41,514 nt of DNA from an uncultured Eubacteriales bacterium (GTDB lineage Bacteria; Bacillota; Clostridia; Christensenellales; Aristaeellaceae): positions 1 through 41,514 of the forward strand of contig CACYGY010000019.1 in NCBI GenBank assembly GCA_902774025.1, given 5' to 3'. Shown piece by piece: positions 24,492 to 33,338 of the stretch. The position numbers were made by a program, and so were the translations under genes. Every line of letters begins with the position of its first letter. The first letter of the stretch is position 1. The notes under the pieces are model-generated. The model saw only the letters and a program-made list of their open reading frames with translations. It was not told the origin of the DNA and did no database searches.

Positions 24492-24515
24492 GCGGGGTGC
24501 CTTTCGGCACCCCGC
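24492..24515 (-). other. Intergenic stem-loop between solute-binding protein and GH95 genes
   Basis: A perfect 10-bp stem GCGGGGTGCC / GGCACCCCGC, closed on the transcribed strand by a GAAA tetraloop (GNRA class). It is followed by ACTGATTCAG rather than a T run, so it is more likely an mRNA-stabilising or partial-termination element. Such elements commonly raise solute-binding protein levels over the genes that follow. Confidence 0.6.
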
Positions 24516-24532
24516 CTTTCGGTTGATTCGCC

Positions 24533-26170
24533 TCAGCGGTTCATGAAACGCTCATAACCGGACTGATAGGCATCCACGACTCTGCCGATGCCCATGGACT
24601 TGACCTGGCTGAGCAGCGCGTCCAGATCTTCAGGGGACTTGTTGCCGATGATGACGCTCAGGTACACTTCGGAAACAGCCGTGTTGATCTCCGTCAGGGG
24701 CGTGGTGGCGTCCTGCTCGTCGATGGTCAGGGAGAAGCCGGGCATATCCAGAGCGGAGCTGCCCTGCGCATAGTTCTTGTGGGTGGTGATCTGGTCCGGA
24801 ACCACCAGGTTCATGGAACCCCATGCCTCGTAGCTCATGGCCTTGGGCCAGCCGCCCAGGGTGGGCAGGGCATACTTGAAGACCGCGTCGGACATGGGAT
24901 AGTCGGGATCATTGGTGACCTTGTCGGTCCAGACATGCTTGCCGTCGGCGTCCCTGGTGTAGGAGAGGCCTTCAACGCCCCAGTTGATCAGCTCGCTGCC
25001 CTCTTCGGAATAGAGGTAGTTGAGCAGCTCAAGGCACTTGTCGATGTGACCGTTGGCCACGGCGGCGGTGGTGATGACCGTGGGCTGGCCGGAGCCGACA
25101 TAGCCCACCAGAGCGTTGTCGTTGTCATAGCTGTAGGGCACGCCGTCCACGCCGGTGAGGGGCACCAGGCCGTAGATGCACACGTCATCGGGATTGCCGT
25201 AGCTCTGGTCCTTCATGGTCTGCCGGATGCTGTCCTCCCAGGAGGCGACGTTGTCCGGGAAGCAGAAGAACACGCCCACCTTGTCGCCGGTGATCTTGGC
25301 GGCCCAGGCATCATACTTCTGGGTGATGGCGTCCTCGTCGATCAGCTTCTCGCTGTACCACTTGGCCAGGGTCGTGACATAATCCTTGAAGTTTTCGCCG
25401 TTGTTGTACTCGGTCCAGTAGGTCATTTTGTCGTTCTGGGGATCACGGTAGATGGTGTTCACCTTCAGGGAGAAGGCGGCGGCCAGGGAGTCCATGCCGG
25501 GATGGGCGGTTCCCCACCAGTTGCAGCAGGAGAAGGGCAGCTCGTCTGTGGGATCTCCGTTGCCGTTGGCATCGTTGTCCCGGAAGGCAACCATGACCTT
25601 GTACAGGTCGTCAATGGTCTTGGGGATCTCAAGGCCCAGCCTGTCCAGCCAGTCCTTGCGCACGGCATAGCCCCAGTAGGCGGAACGGGCCATGTTGGGC
25701 TCCCAGTGGCAGAAGGAGACGATGGAGCCGTCATCATTCACCACGCCGCGGCGCACTTCGGGATGCTCATCCAGAACCTTGAACCAGTTGGGCACCTTTT
25801 CCTTGTACTCGGGAATCTCGCTGATGGGCACGATGACGCCGTCTTCCACGCCCGCCAGGATGCCGCCGTTGTACTGGGTGTTCCAGTCATAGAACAGCAG
25901 GTCCGGATACTGCCGGGAGGTCAGCATCGCGTTGACGGCGGTGTTGTAGTCGTCATTGGAAGCGGGTCCCTGGATTTCAAGCTTGATGTTCAGGCGGTTT
26001 TCCAGTTCCTGGACCCAGGCGGTCTCCGCGTAGGTGGCCACGGAATTGCGGTTCAGTTCCTGACGGTAGTAGGTGATGACAACGGGTTCCTCATCGGCCG
26101 CTGCGAAGGTGAGAGGCAGCACGGACGCCATGAGGGCGAGGGCGATCAAGAGGGAAACGAGTTTCTTCAT
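24533..26170 (-). CDS. ABC transporter solute-binding protein (LplA-like, sugar type)
   Basis: A 545-residue extracellular binding protein that captures oligosaccharides for the two permeases encoded upstream. The signal peptide MKKLVSLLIALALMASVL is followed by a FAAAD cleavage region near 22-26. There is no cysteine in the first 60 residues, so the expected lipoprotein lipobox of Gram-positive binding proteins is absent. The mature part has the two-lobe pattern of large family-1 binding proteins (LDEHPEVRRGVVNDDGS, YLYSEEGSELINWGVEG, SALDMPGFS). AAAGGAGG precedes the ATG at 26170; a longer frame to 26200 lacks a ribosome site. The gene lies 67 bp after the second permease. Confidence 0.92.
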   Translation of the reverse strand: MKKLVSLLIALALMASVLPLTFAAADEEPVVITYYRQELNRNSVATYAETAWVQELENRLNIKLEIQGPASNDDYNTAVNAMLTSRQYPDLLFYDWNTQYNGGILAGVEDGVIVPISEIPEYKEKVPNWFKVLDEHPEVRRGVVNDDGSIVSFCHWEPNMARSAYWGYAVRKDWLDRLGLEIPKTIDDLYKVMVAFRDNDANGNGDPTDELPFSCCNWWGTAHPGMDSLAAAFSLKVNTIYRDPQNDKMTYWTEYNNGENFKDYVTTLAKWYSEKLIDEDAITQKYDAWAAKITGDKVGVFFCFPDNVASWEDSIRQTMKDQSYGNPDDVCIYGLVPLTGVDGVPYSYDNDNALVGYVGSGQPTVITTAAVANGHIDKCLELLNYLYSEEGSELINWGVEGLSYTRDADGKHVWTDKVTNDPDYPMSDAVFKYALPTLGGWPKAMSYEAWGSMNLVVPDQITTHKNYAQGSSALDMPGFSLTIDEQDATTPLTEINTAVSEVYLSVIIGNKSPEDLDALLSQVKSMGIGRVVDAYQSGYERFMNR

Positions 26171-26237
26171 GGGGACAACCTCCTTTGTATATTTGCCCAT
26201 GGCTTACAGCCATGCAGCGAACGGGTTTGTGAAGGGC

Positions 26238-27188
26238 CTAACCTTTCAGGGCGCCGATCATCACGCCCTTGGTGAAGTACTTCTGCAGGAAGGGATAGAC
26301 GCAGATGATGGGCAGAACGGAGACGATGATGGTGGCATACTTCAGCAGCATGCGCGTGGCGGAGTCCTCTCCGGAGCGGTTGCTGGCGCCGGTGCCGGCG
26401 GCGGCGGACATGTCGTTGTTCACCAGGATCTGCCGCAGCACCATCTGCAGGGGCTGCTTGCTGCTGTCCCGGATATAGAGCAGGGCGTTGGTCCAGCTGT
26501 TCCAGTACCCCACCACAATGAACAGGCTGATGGCGGCGATGGTGGGAACGATCAGGGGGATCAGGATGCGCACCAGGATGATGAGCTCATTGGCTCCGTC
26601 CAACTCGGCGCTCTCCGTCATCTCCTTGGGCACCCCCATGATGGCGGTCCTCAGGATGATCACATAATAGGTACTGATCAGACCCGGAAGAATCAGGGAC
26701 CAGAGGGAATCGATGAGGCCCAGATCGTTGACGATGAGGTAGGTGGGAATCATGCCGCCGCTGAAGTACATGGTGAAAACGGCGGCGAAGGTGAAGAAGC
26801 TGTGGAGCATGCTGTCCTTCTTGCTCAGCACGAAGGCGAAGAGCAGGGAGGCGATCAGGGTGCAGCCGGTGCCCACGCTGGCCAGGAACAGGGTGACCAG
26901 ATACCCGGTCCAGATGGAGCGGTAGTTCAGCACGTACTGATACCCCTTGAAGGAAAAGCCCAGGGGGTGCAGCAGCAGACCCGTGTGGGAGTACAGCTTC
27001 AGGGGATTGCTCAGGGAGGCGAAGAGCACATACAGGAAGGGATACAGGGTGATGACCATCATGAACACCATGAACAGCACATTGATGATGTCAAAGACCT
27101 TGCTGCCCACCGAGGGCCGTCCGTAGGTCCACTGTCCCTTCCAGTGTCCGTTGTCATGAGGGTTTCTTTCAGCAGCCTTTCTCTTCAT
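26238..27188 (-). CDS. Carbohydrate ABC permease (LplC/MalG-like)
   Basis: A 316-residue membrane protein with six predicted membrane segments, one half of the sugar import channel. The ATPase-docking EAA loop is present as TESAELDGANELIILVRILIP near residue 195-215. VFDIINVLFMVFMMVITLYPFLYVLF is the first membrane segment, and the C-terminal PFLQKYFTKGVMIGALKG is typical of LplC-type permeases. The start at 27188 follows GGGAGGGTG, 14 bp after the first permease gene. No ATPase gene is present in the window; such systems usually share a general MsmX/UgpC-like ATPase encoded elsewhere. Confidence 0.93.
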   Translation of the reverse strand: MKRKAAERNPHDNGHWKGQWTYGRPSVGSKVFDIINVLFMVFMMVITLYPFLYVLFASLSNPLKLYSHTGLLLHPLGFSFKGYQYVLNYRSIWTGYLVTLFLASVGTGCTLIASLLFAFVLSKKDSMLHSFFTFAAVFTMYFSGGMIPTYLIVNDLGLIDSLWSLILPGLISTYYVIILRTAIMGVPKEMTESAELDGANELIILVRILIPLIVPTIAAISLFIVVGYWNSWTNALLYIRDSSKQPLQMVLRQILVNNDMSAAAGTGASNRSGEDSATRMLLKYATIIVSVLPIICVYPFLQKYFTKGVMIGALKG

Positions 27189-27202
27189 CGCGCACCCTCC
27201 CC

Positions 27203-28147
27203 TCACCACAGCGACACGTCGCTGAGCCTGCGGCTCAGGGCGTTCACGCCGATCAGCAGGATGAAGTTGAACAGTGAATTGAACAGGCCGACGGCGGTGG
27301 CATAGCTGTAATTGCCCTGCTGCAGGCCGTAGCGGTAGACGAAGGAGGAAATCACGTCCGCTGTCTCATAGATGGTCTCATTGTACAGCAGGATGATCTT
27401 TTCAAAGCCCAGGTTGAGCATGCTGCCCACCCGGAGGATCAGCATGATGATCACCGTGGGAAGAATGCCGGGGATGGTGACGTGGATCACCCGTCCGAAG
27501 CGGTTGCAGCCGTCAATGGCGGCGGCGTCATAGAGCTCGGCATCCACCCCGCCCAGGGCGGAGAGATAGATGATGGAGCCGTATCCCACCCCCTGCCAGA
27601 TGCCGGTGCCCACATACAGGGGCCGGAAGAAGGAGGCGTCCTGCATGAACAGCACCTTCCTGCCTCCCAGGGACTCAATGATCTGGTTGATCACGCCGCT
27701 GGAGGAGAAGAAGTCCAGGATGATGCCGCACACCACCACCATGGAAATGAAATGGGGCAGGTAGGTGATGGTCTGCACGGTGCGCTTGAAGGCATTGGAG
27801 CGCAGCTCATTGAGCAGAAGGGCCAGGATGATGGGCGCCGGGAACCCGAAGAGCAGGTCCAGGCCGTTGATCAGCAGGGTATTGCGCAGAAGGCGCCAGA
27901 AATAGTAGCCGTTGAAGAACTGATCAAAGTACTTGTACCAGGGGCTTGCCCAGCTGCTGCCCCAGATGCCCCGGGCGGCGCGGAAATTCTTGAAGGCAAT
28001 GACAATGCCGCCCATGGGAAGATAACAGAAGATAATGTAATAGCTCAGGCACAGAAAACCGATCAGATAGATCAGCCAGTAACGCTTCATGTCCCTTGCC
28101 ACGCGGTCTCTGAAGCCCCTGCGGGGAATCGTGGTCTTGCGGGTCAT
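27203..28147 (-). CDS. Carbohydrate ABC permease (LplB/UgpA-like)
   Basis: A 314-residue membrane protein, partner of the LplC-like permease. A basic N-terminus (MTRKTTIPRRGFRDRVARD) precedes the first membrane segment (YWLIYLIGFLCLSYYIIFCY), followed by the FKNFRAARGIWGSSW periplasmic-side motif of LplB permeases. The EAA loop reads YDAAAIDGCNRFGRVIHVTIP. The ATG at 28147 is preceded by GAGGAGGTGAAGGG; a GTG at 28159 in frame lies within that ribosome site. It follows the FMN-barrel gene by 43 bp. Confidence 0.93.
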   Translation of the reverse strand: MTRKTTIPRRGFRDRVARDMKRYWLIYLIGFLCLSYYIIFCYLPMGGIVIAFKNFRAARGIWGSSWASPWYKYFDQFFNGYYFWRLLRNTLLINGLDLLFGFPAPIILALLLNELRSNAFKRTVQTITYLPHFISMVVVCGIILDFFSSSGVINQIIESLGGRKVLFMQDASFFRPLYVGTGIWQGVGYGSIIYLSALGGVDAELYDAAAIDGCNRFGRVIHVTIPGILPTVIIMLILRVGSMLNLGFEKIILLYNETIYETADVISSFVYRYGLQQGNYSYATAVGLFNSLFNFILLIGVNALSRRLSDVSLW

Positions 28148-28190
28148 GCTTCCCTTCACCTCCTCGTCTGATGCCCTGACAGGCTCCGCC

Positions 28191-28589
28191 TCAGAAGCTC
28201 CACTGCTCCGGCGCGGCGGTAAAGGAGCTCAGGGTGACGGAGGCGTCCTTGAGGTACAGAACCTCCATGATCCCGTCCTCCGCACTGTACATGCGCTTCA
28301 GGCCCGGATTGGATTCCAGCATATGCTCTCTGGCTTCCTTCCGGGGATCGGCCACGGCTCTGGCGCTGATGCGGATCCACTTCATCTCGCTGTCCATGGC
28401 GCAGATTTCCACCCGGGGACAAGCCTGCATCTGTTTGAACACCGGCTTCTGATTACCCGTCACCAGGTACAGCCTGCCCTCGAATTCATCCACAGCGCCG
28501 AAGGGGCGCACCCGGGGCTGATCCCCCTCGCAGGTAGCCAGGTAGAAGGTGCCGCATTTTCTGAGAAATTCCGCCGCGCGGTGCATCAT
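28191..28589 (-). CDS. Pyridoxamine 5'-phosphate oxidase-family protein (small FMN-binding split barrel)
   Basis: A 132-residue split-barrel protein. AAEFLRKCGTFYLATCEGDQPRVRPFGAV and GRLYLVTGNQKPVFKQM, read over two strand pairs, match the general-stress/FMN-binding branch of the PNPOx-like superfamily. The double ATG at 28589 has AGGAGGAAAGG just upstream, so longer frames that place this ribosome site inside the gene are rejected. It lies 19 bp after the esterase gene and 43 bp before the first permease, clearly inside the glycan operon, where its role (redox, cofactor or binding) is not evident. Confidence 0.85.
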   Translation of the reverse strand: MMHRAAEFLRKCGTFYLATCEGDQPRVRPFGAVDEFEGRLYLVTGNQKPVFKQMQACPRVEICAMDSEMKWIRISARAVADPRKEAREHMLESNPGLKRMYSAEDGIMEVLYLKDASVTLSSFTAAPEQWSF

Positions 28590-28608
28590 GATCCTTTCCT
28601 CCTCTGAT

Positions 28609-31127
<2,519 letters not shown>

Positions 31128-31160
31128 CTTCCCTCAGACCTCCCCTGGTCCGGCATTATC

Positions 31161-31172
31161 CGTAACGTTTCG
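31161..31172. promoter_or_regulatory. LacI-type operator copy 1 (GH4 promoter region)
   Basis: CGTAACGTTTCG, one mismatch from the palindrome CGAAACGTTTCG. It abuts a GATAAT -10-like hexamer on the minus strand. Confidence 0.6.
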
Positions 31173-31279
31173 CATTCAGTCGGGACAAAAAGCCCTCACC
31201 GCCCGTCTGCGGAGGGAAGCGCCCCGGGCCTCTGTTCCCCTCCCCTGAGGGAAAACGGAAAGAACGCCCGGTCTGTACA

Positions 31280-31291
31280 GGAAACGTTTCG
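31280..31291. promoter_or_regulatory. LacI-type operator copy 2 (GH4 promoter region)
   Basis: GGAAACGTTTCG, one mismatch from the palindrome. It lies in the 17-bp spacer of a TTGTCA/TGTACA promoter candidate on the minus strand, where a bound repressor would block polymerase. Confidence 0.65.
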
Positions 31292-31421
31292 CTTTTTGAC
31301 AAACAGCACAGCTCTTTCCGGGAAAGGAGACCCTTTTCACTTTTTTCCCTCTCCGGGTTCAGCCGCTCATTCAAACTTCTCTGCCATTATAGGGCAAACC
31401 CCGGTGAAAAGTAAAGAACCC

Positions 31422-31464
31422 GGCCGGGGATTTCGGAAAATTTTTTTCCGGCCTGTCCCCGGCC
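31422..31464 (-). terminator. Nested inverted repeat, likely terminator after the MoaF-like genes
   Basis: Outer stem GGCCGGGGA (31422-31430) / TCCCCGGCC (31456-31464) encloses inner stem CGGAAAA (31434-31440) / TTTTCCG (31444-31450). On the minus strand it is followed by a moderately T-rich stretch (GGGTTCTTTACTTTTC). It sits between the MoaF-like operon end and the TATAAT promoter of the GH4 operon. Confidence 0.5.
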
Positions 31465-31472
31465 TTGAAAAG

Positions 31473-31484
31473 CGAAAGGTTTCG
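31473..31484. promoter_or_regulatory. LacI-type operator copy 3 (upstream of GH4 promoter)
   Basis: CGAAAGGTTTCG, one mismatch (central base) from the palindrome CGAAACGTTTCG, located 15 bp downstream of the last MoaF-like gene and about 85 bp upstream of the GH4 TATAAT. A distant auxiliary site for repressor looping is possible. Confidence 0.45.
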
Positions 31485-31498
31485 GAAAGTTCCTTCCT

Positions 31499-32410
31499 TC
31501 ATTCCGGAGTGTACACGGGGAAGGGCAGCGCCTCCACCTCATCCGGCTCGGAGGAGAATTTTCCGATGGCGCCGATGAAGTCGTTTTCCACCGTGCCGTC
31601 CGCCCGGTATCCGAACACCCGGCCGATATACCGCACCCGGTGGGCGTTGAGGAGGATCAGCAGCTGGCTGCCTCCCTGCTGCGGCAGAAGACGGTTGAGA
31701 TTCCGCTCCGTGACGGAGTACAGATAGAATCCCTCCCGCAGCCGGATATAGTACGCCGGCTCCTCATAGACCGGATAGACCCCTTTCCTTTCCTGGAACA
31801 GACGGTAACGGGCCCGGGCTTCCTCTGAGGCGTTCTCCGCCAGTGTCCGCTCCGCGTGGCCCAGGCGGAAGAAGTCCTTTCCGCAGAAGCAGTGCATCAC
31901 CTCGTCGTTGGGGTTGTACCGCCAGATGATGCGTTTGCCCGTCAGTTCCTCCGTAAAGGCGTGACGACTTTCCGTCACATCCTCGTGGGGCAGCCTGAAA
32001 GCCCCGAAATACACCCGGCTCTCCACCAGGCGGGGATGTGCCCTGTCCGAGCCCAGGGTGGCCCTGACACAGGTGACCCTTGTGCTCTCCTCATCCACGG
32101 CAAGGGTGATCTCTGTCAGGGGACTGCTTTGCGCAAGCAGGAACTTGATCAGGTACAGCCTTTCGTCCCCCTTGGCCGCCTCATAGGTTTCCCAGCGCAT
32201 GCCCTGTCCGGGAAAGCCCCACAGAAGGTTTTCCGCATCCAGAAAATGGACGCAGACCGGTTTTTCCATCCCGTCCAGATGAAGATTCAGGGTTTTCCCC
32301 GCCATCTCGCAGGTGGAGGCCACCCTGTACTGCTTCATGCCCCCCGGGCAGGGGACGGAGGAGACGGGGTTGAAGATTTCCCTGCCGATGACACGTTCCC
32401 GATAGCTCAT
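31499..32410 (-). CDS. MoaF-like protein, copy 2
   Basis: A 303-residue lipocalin-like protein with the MoaF N- and C-terminal halves. The N-half has LAGKTLNLHLDG-type strand (here MAGKTLNLHLDGMEK), LLWGFPGQGMRWETYEAAK and YLIKFLL. The C-half opens with SRHAFTEELTGKRIIWRYNPNDEVMHCF and ends with LLILLNAHRVRYIGRVFGY. MoaF proteins were named in a monoamine regulon and have no settled biochemical function; they probably bind or modify a small ligand. AGGAGGGACAGG precedes the ATG at 32410; it starts 13 bp after the first copy. No signal peptide. It is paralogous to that copy throughout its length but clearly diverged. Confidence 0.75.
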   Translation of the reverse strand: MSYRERVIGREIFNPVSSVPCPGGMKQYRVASTCEMAGKTLNLHLDGMEKPVCVHFLDAENLLWGFPGQGMRWETYEAAKGDERLYLIKFLLAQSSPLTEITLAVDEESTRVTCVRATLGSDRAHPRLVESRVYFGAFRLPHEDVTESRHAFTEELTGKRIIWRYNPNDEVMHCFCGKDFFRLGHAERTLAENASEEARARYRLFQERKGVYPVYEEPAYYIRLREGFYLYSVTERNLNRLLPQQGGSQLLILLNAHRVRYIGRVFGYRADGTVENDFIGAIGKFSSEPDEVEALPFPVYTPE

Positions 32411-32423
32411 GGCCTGTCCCTCC

Positions 32424-33323
32424 TCACATAATCCGGTAGGGGCTGGGCATGTCATCGATCAGGTCCGGTGTCTGATGAAATGCCCCGAAGGCGGAAAAGA
32501 CGAAGTTCTGCGGCGCGTAATGGTTTTCATAGTCGCTGCCGAAGCACCGGCCGATGTCGTGGATCTTCCGGGTATCCATGACCATGATCAGGCTGTTGCC
32601 GCACAGGGTCGGATCCTGCCGGCATTCCGTCTCCTCAATGAAGCCGAAGAAGTAAATGTCCTCCCGGATTTTGACGTAGAAAGCCGGGATCTCGAAAAGA
32701 TGCTGCTTTCTCCGCTGGTATTCCGCGTCCCTTTCCCGCTTTTCCTCCTCCGTCGCCCCCTCCGGCAGCTCCCGGGGCTGTCCGATGGGCACCCGGAGGT
32801 AATGCTCGGTGATATAGGCGTGGGTGATGCCGAAGCCCGAGGAGTAGCGCCAGAAGATGTTCTGTCCCACAAGGTTGGGCGTAAAGGCGTGGCGCATGGG
32901 ATTCAGGGGCTTTCCGGGAACGCGGATGGCCCCGAAGAGGATGTCGTGGGTCACCAGGTACGGGGCGGTCCTCACCTCCCCGATCCGGGCGTGCACCGCC
33001 GTGACCAGATTTCCCTGAAGGTCCAGGACCAGGGAGATGCAGTGACGCAGGGGCAGACCGGTGACTTCCCAGTTGACGAAATAGGTCCTGTCATCCAGCT
33101 TCAGACACTCATAGGTGTCCCACCGCATGGCCTTTCCCCGCTCGCCCCAGGAAACCATCTCCTCCGTCAGGAAATGCAGGGCGTAGTCGCATCCGTTGTC
33201 CATCACCAGATGGAAGGCCCTGCCCGCAAGCTCATAGCACAGGGGTTCCCGGAACTGTTCCAGCCCGTTCCAGGGCGCCTCGGGCAGAAAGGGATTGGGA
33301 TAACGGTTTTCCGGTGCCGGCAT
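32424..33323 (-). CDS. MoaF-like protein, copy 1
   Basis: A 299-residue MoaF-like protein. LAGRAFHLVMDNG, MVSWGERGKAMRWDTYECLK, TYFVNWEV and ISLVLDLQGNLVTAVHARIG form the N-terminal barrel. RHAFTPNLVGQNIFWRYSSG then THAYITEHYLRV begins the C-terminal barrel, which ends with SLIMVMDTRKIHDIGRCFGSD. The paired RH...TH positions are shared with the second copy and with classical MoaF, marking a probable ligand site. GGGAGGCG precedes the ATG. It follows the GH3 gene by 15 bp, so GH3 and both MoaF-like genes form one transcript. Role unknown; a sugar- or aglycone-related step is suggested by context only. Confidence 0.78.
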   Translation of the reverse strand: MPAPENRYPNPFLPEAPWNGLEQFREPLCYELAGRAFHLVMDNGCDYALHFLTEEMVSWGERGKAMRWDTYECLKLDDRTYFVNWEVTGLPLRHCISLVLDLQGNLVTAVHARIGEVRTAPYLVTHDILFGAIRVPGKPLNPMRHAFTPNLVGQNIFWRYSSGFGITHAYITEHYLRVPIGQPRELPEGATEEEKRERDAEYQRRKQHLFEIPAFYVKIREDIYFFGFIEETECRQDPTLCGNSLIMVMDTRKIHDIGRCFGSDYENHYAPQNFVFSAFGAFHQTPDLIDDMPSPYRIM

Positions 33324-33338
33324 GGACTGCGCCTCCCT

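Larger units (their letters stand above)
31128..31498. promoter_or_regulatory. Regulatory region of the GH4 operon with several promoter-like sites
   Basis: No gene. On the minus strand a perfect TATAAT (31386-31391) has TTTACT 18 bp upstream (31410-31415). A second candidate, TTGTCA (31297-31302) / 17 bp / TGTACA (31274-31279), has the operator filling its spacer. A third weak -10, GATAAT (31155-31160), also directly adjoins an operator. Three operator copies and one large hairpin are listed separately. Confidence 0.55.
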
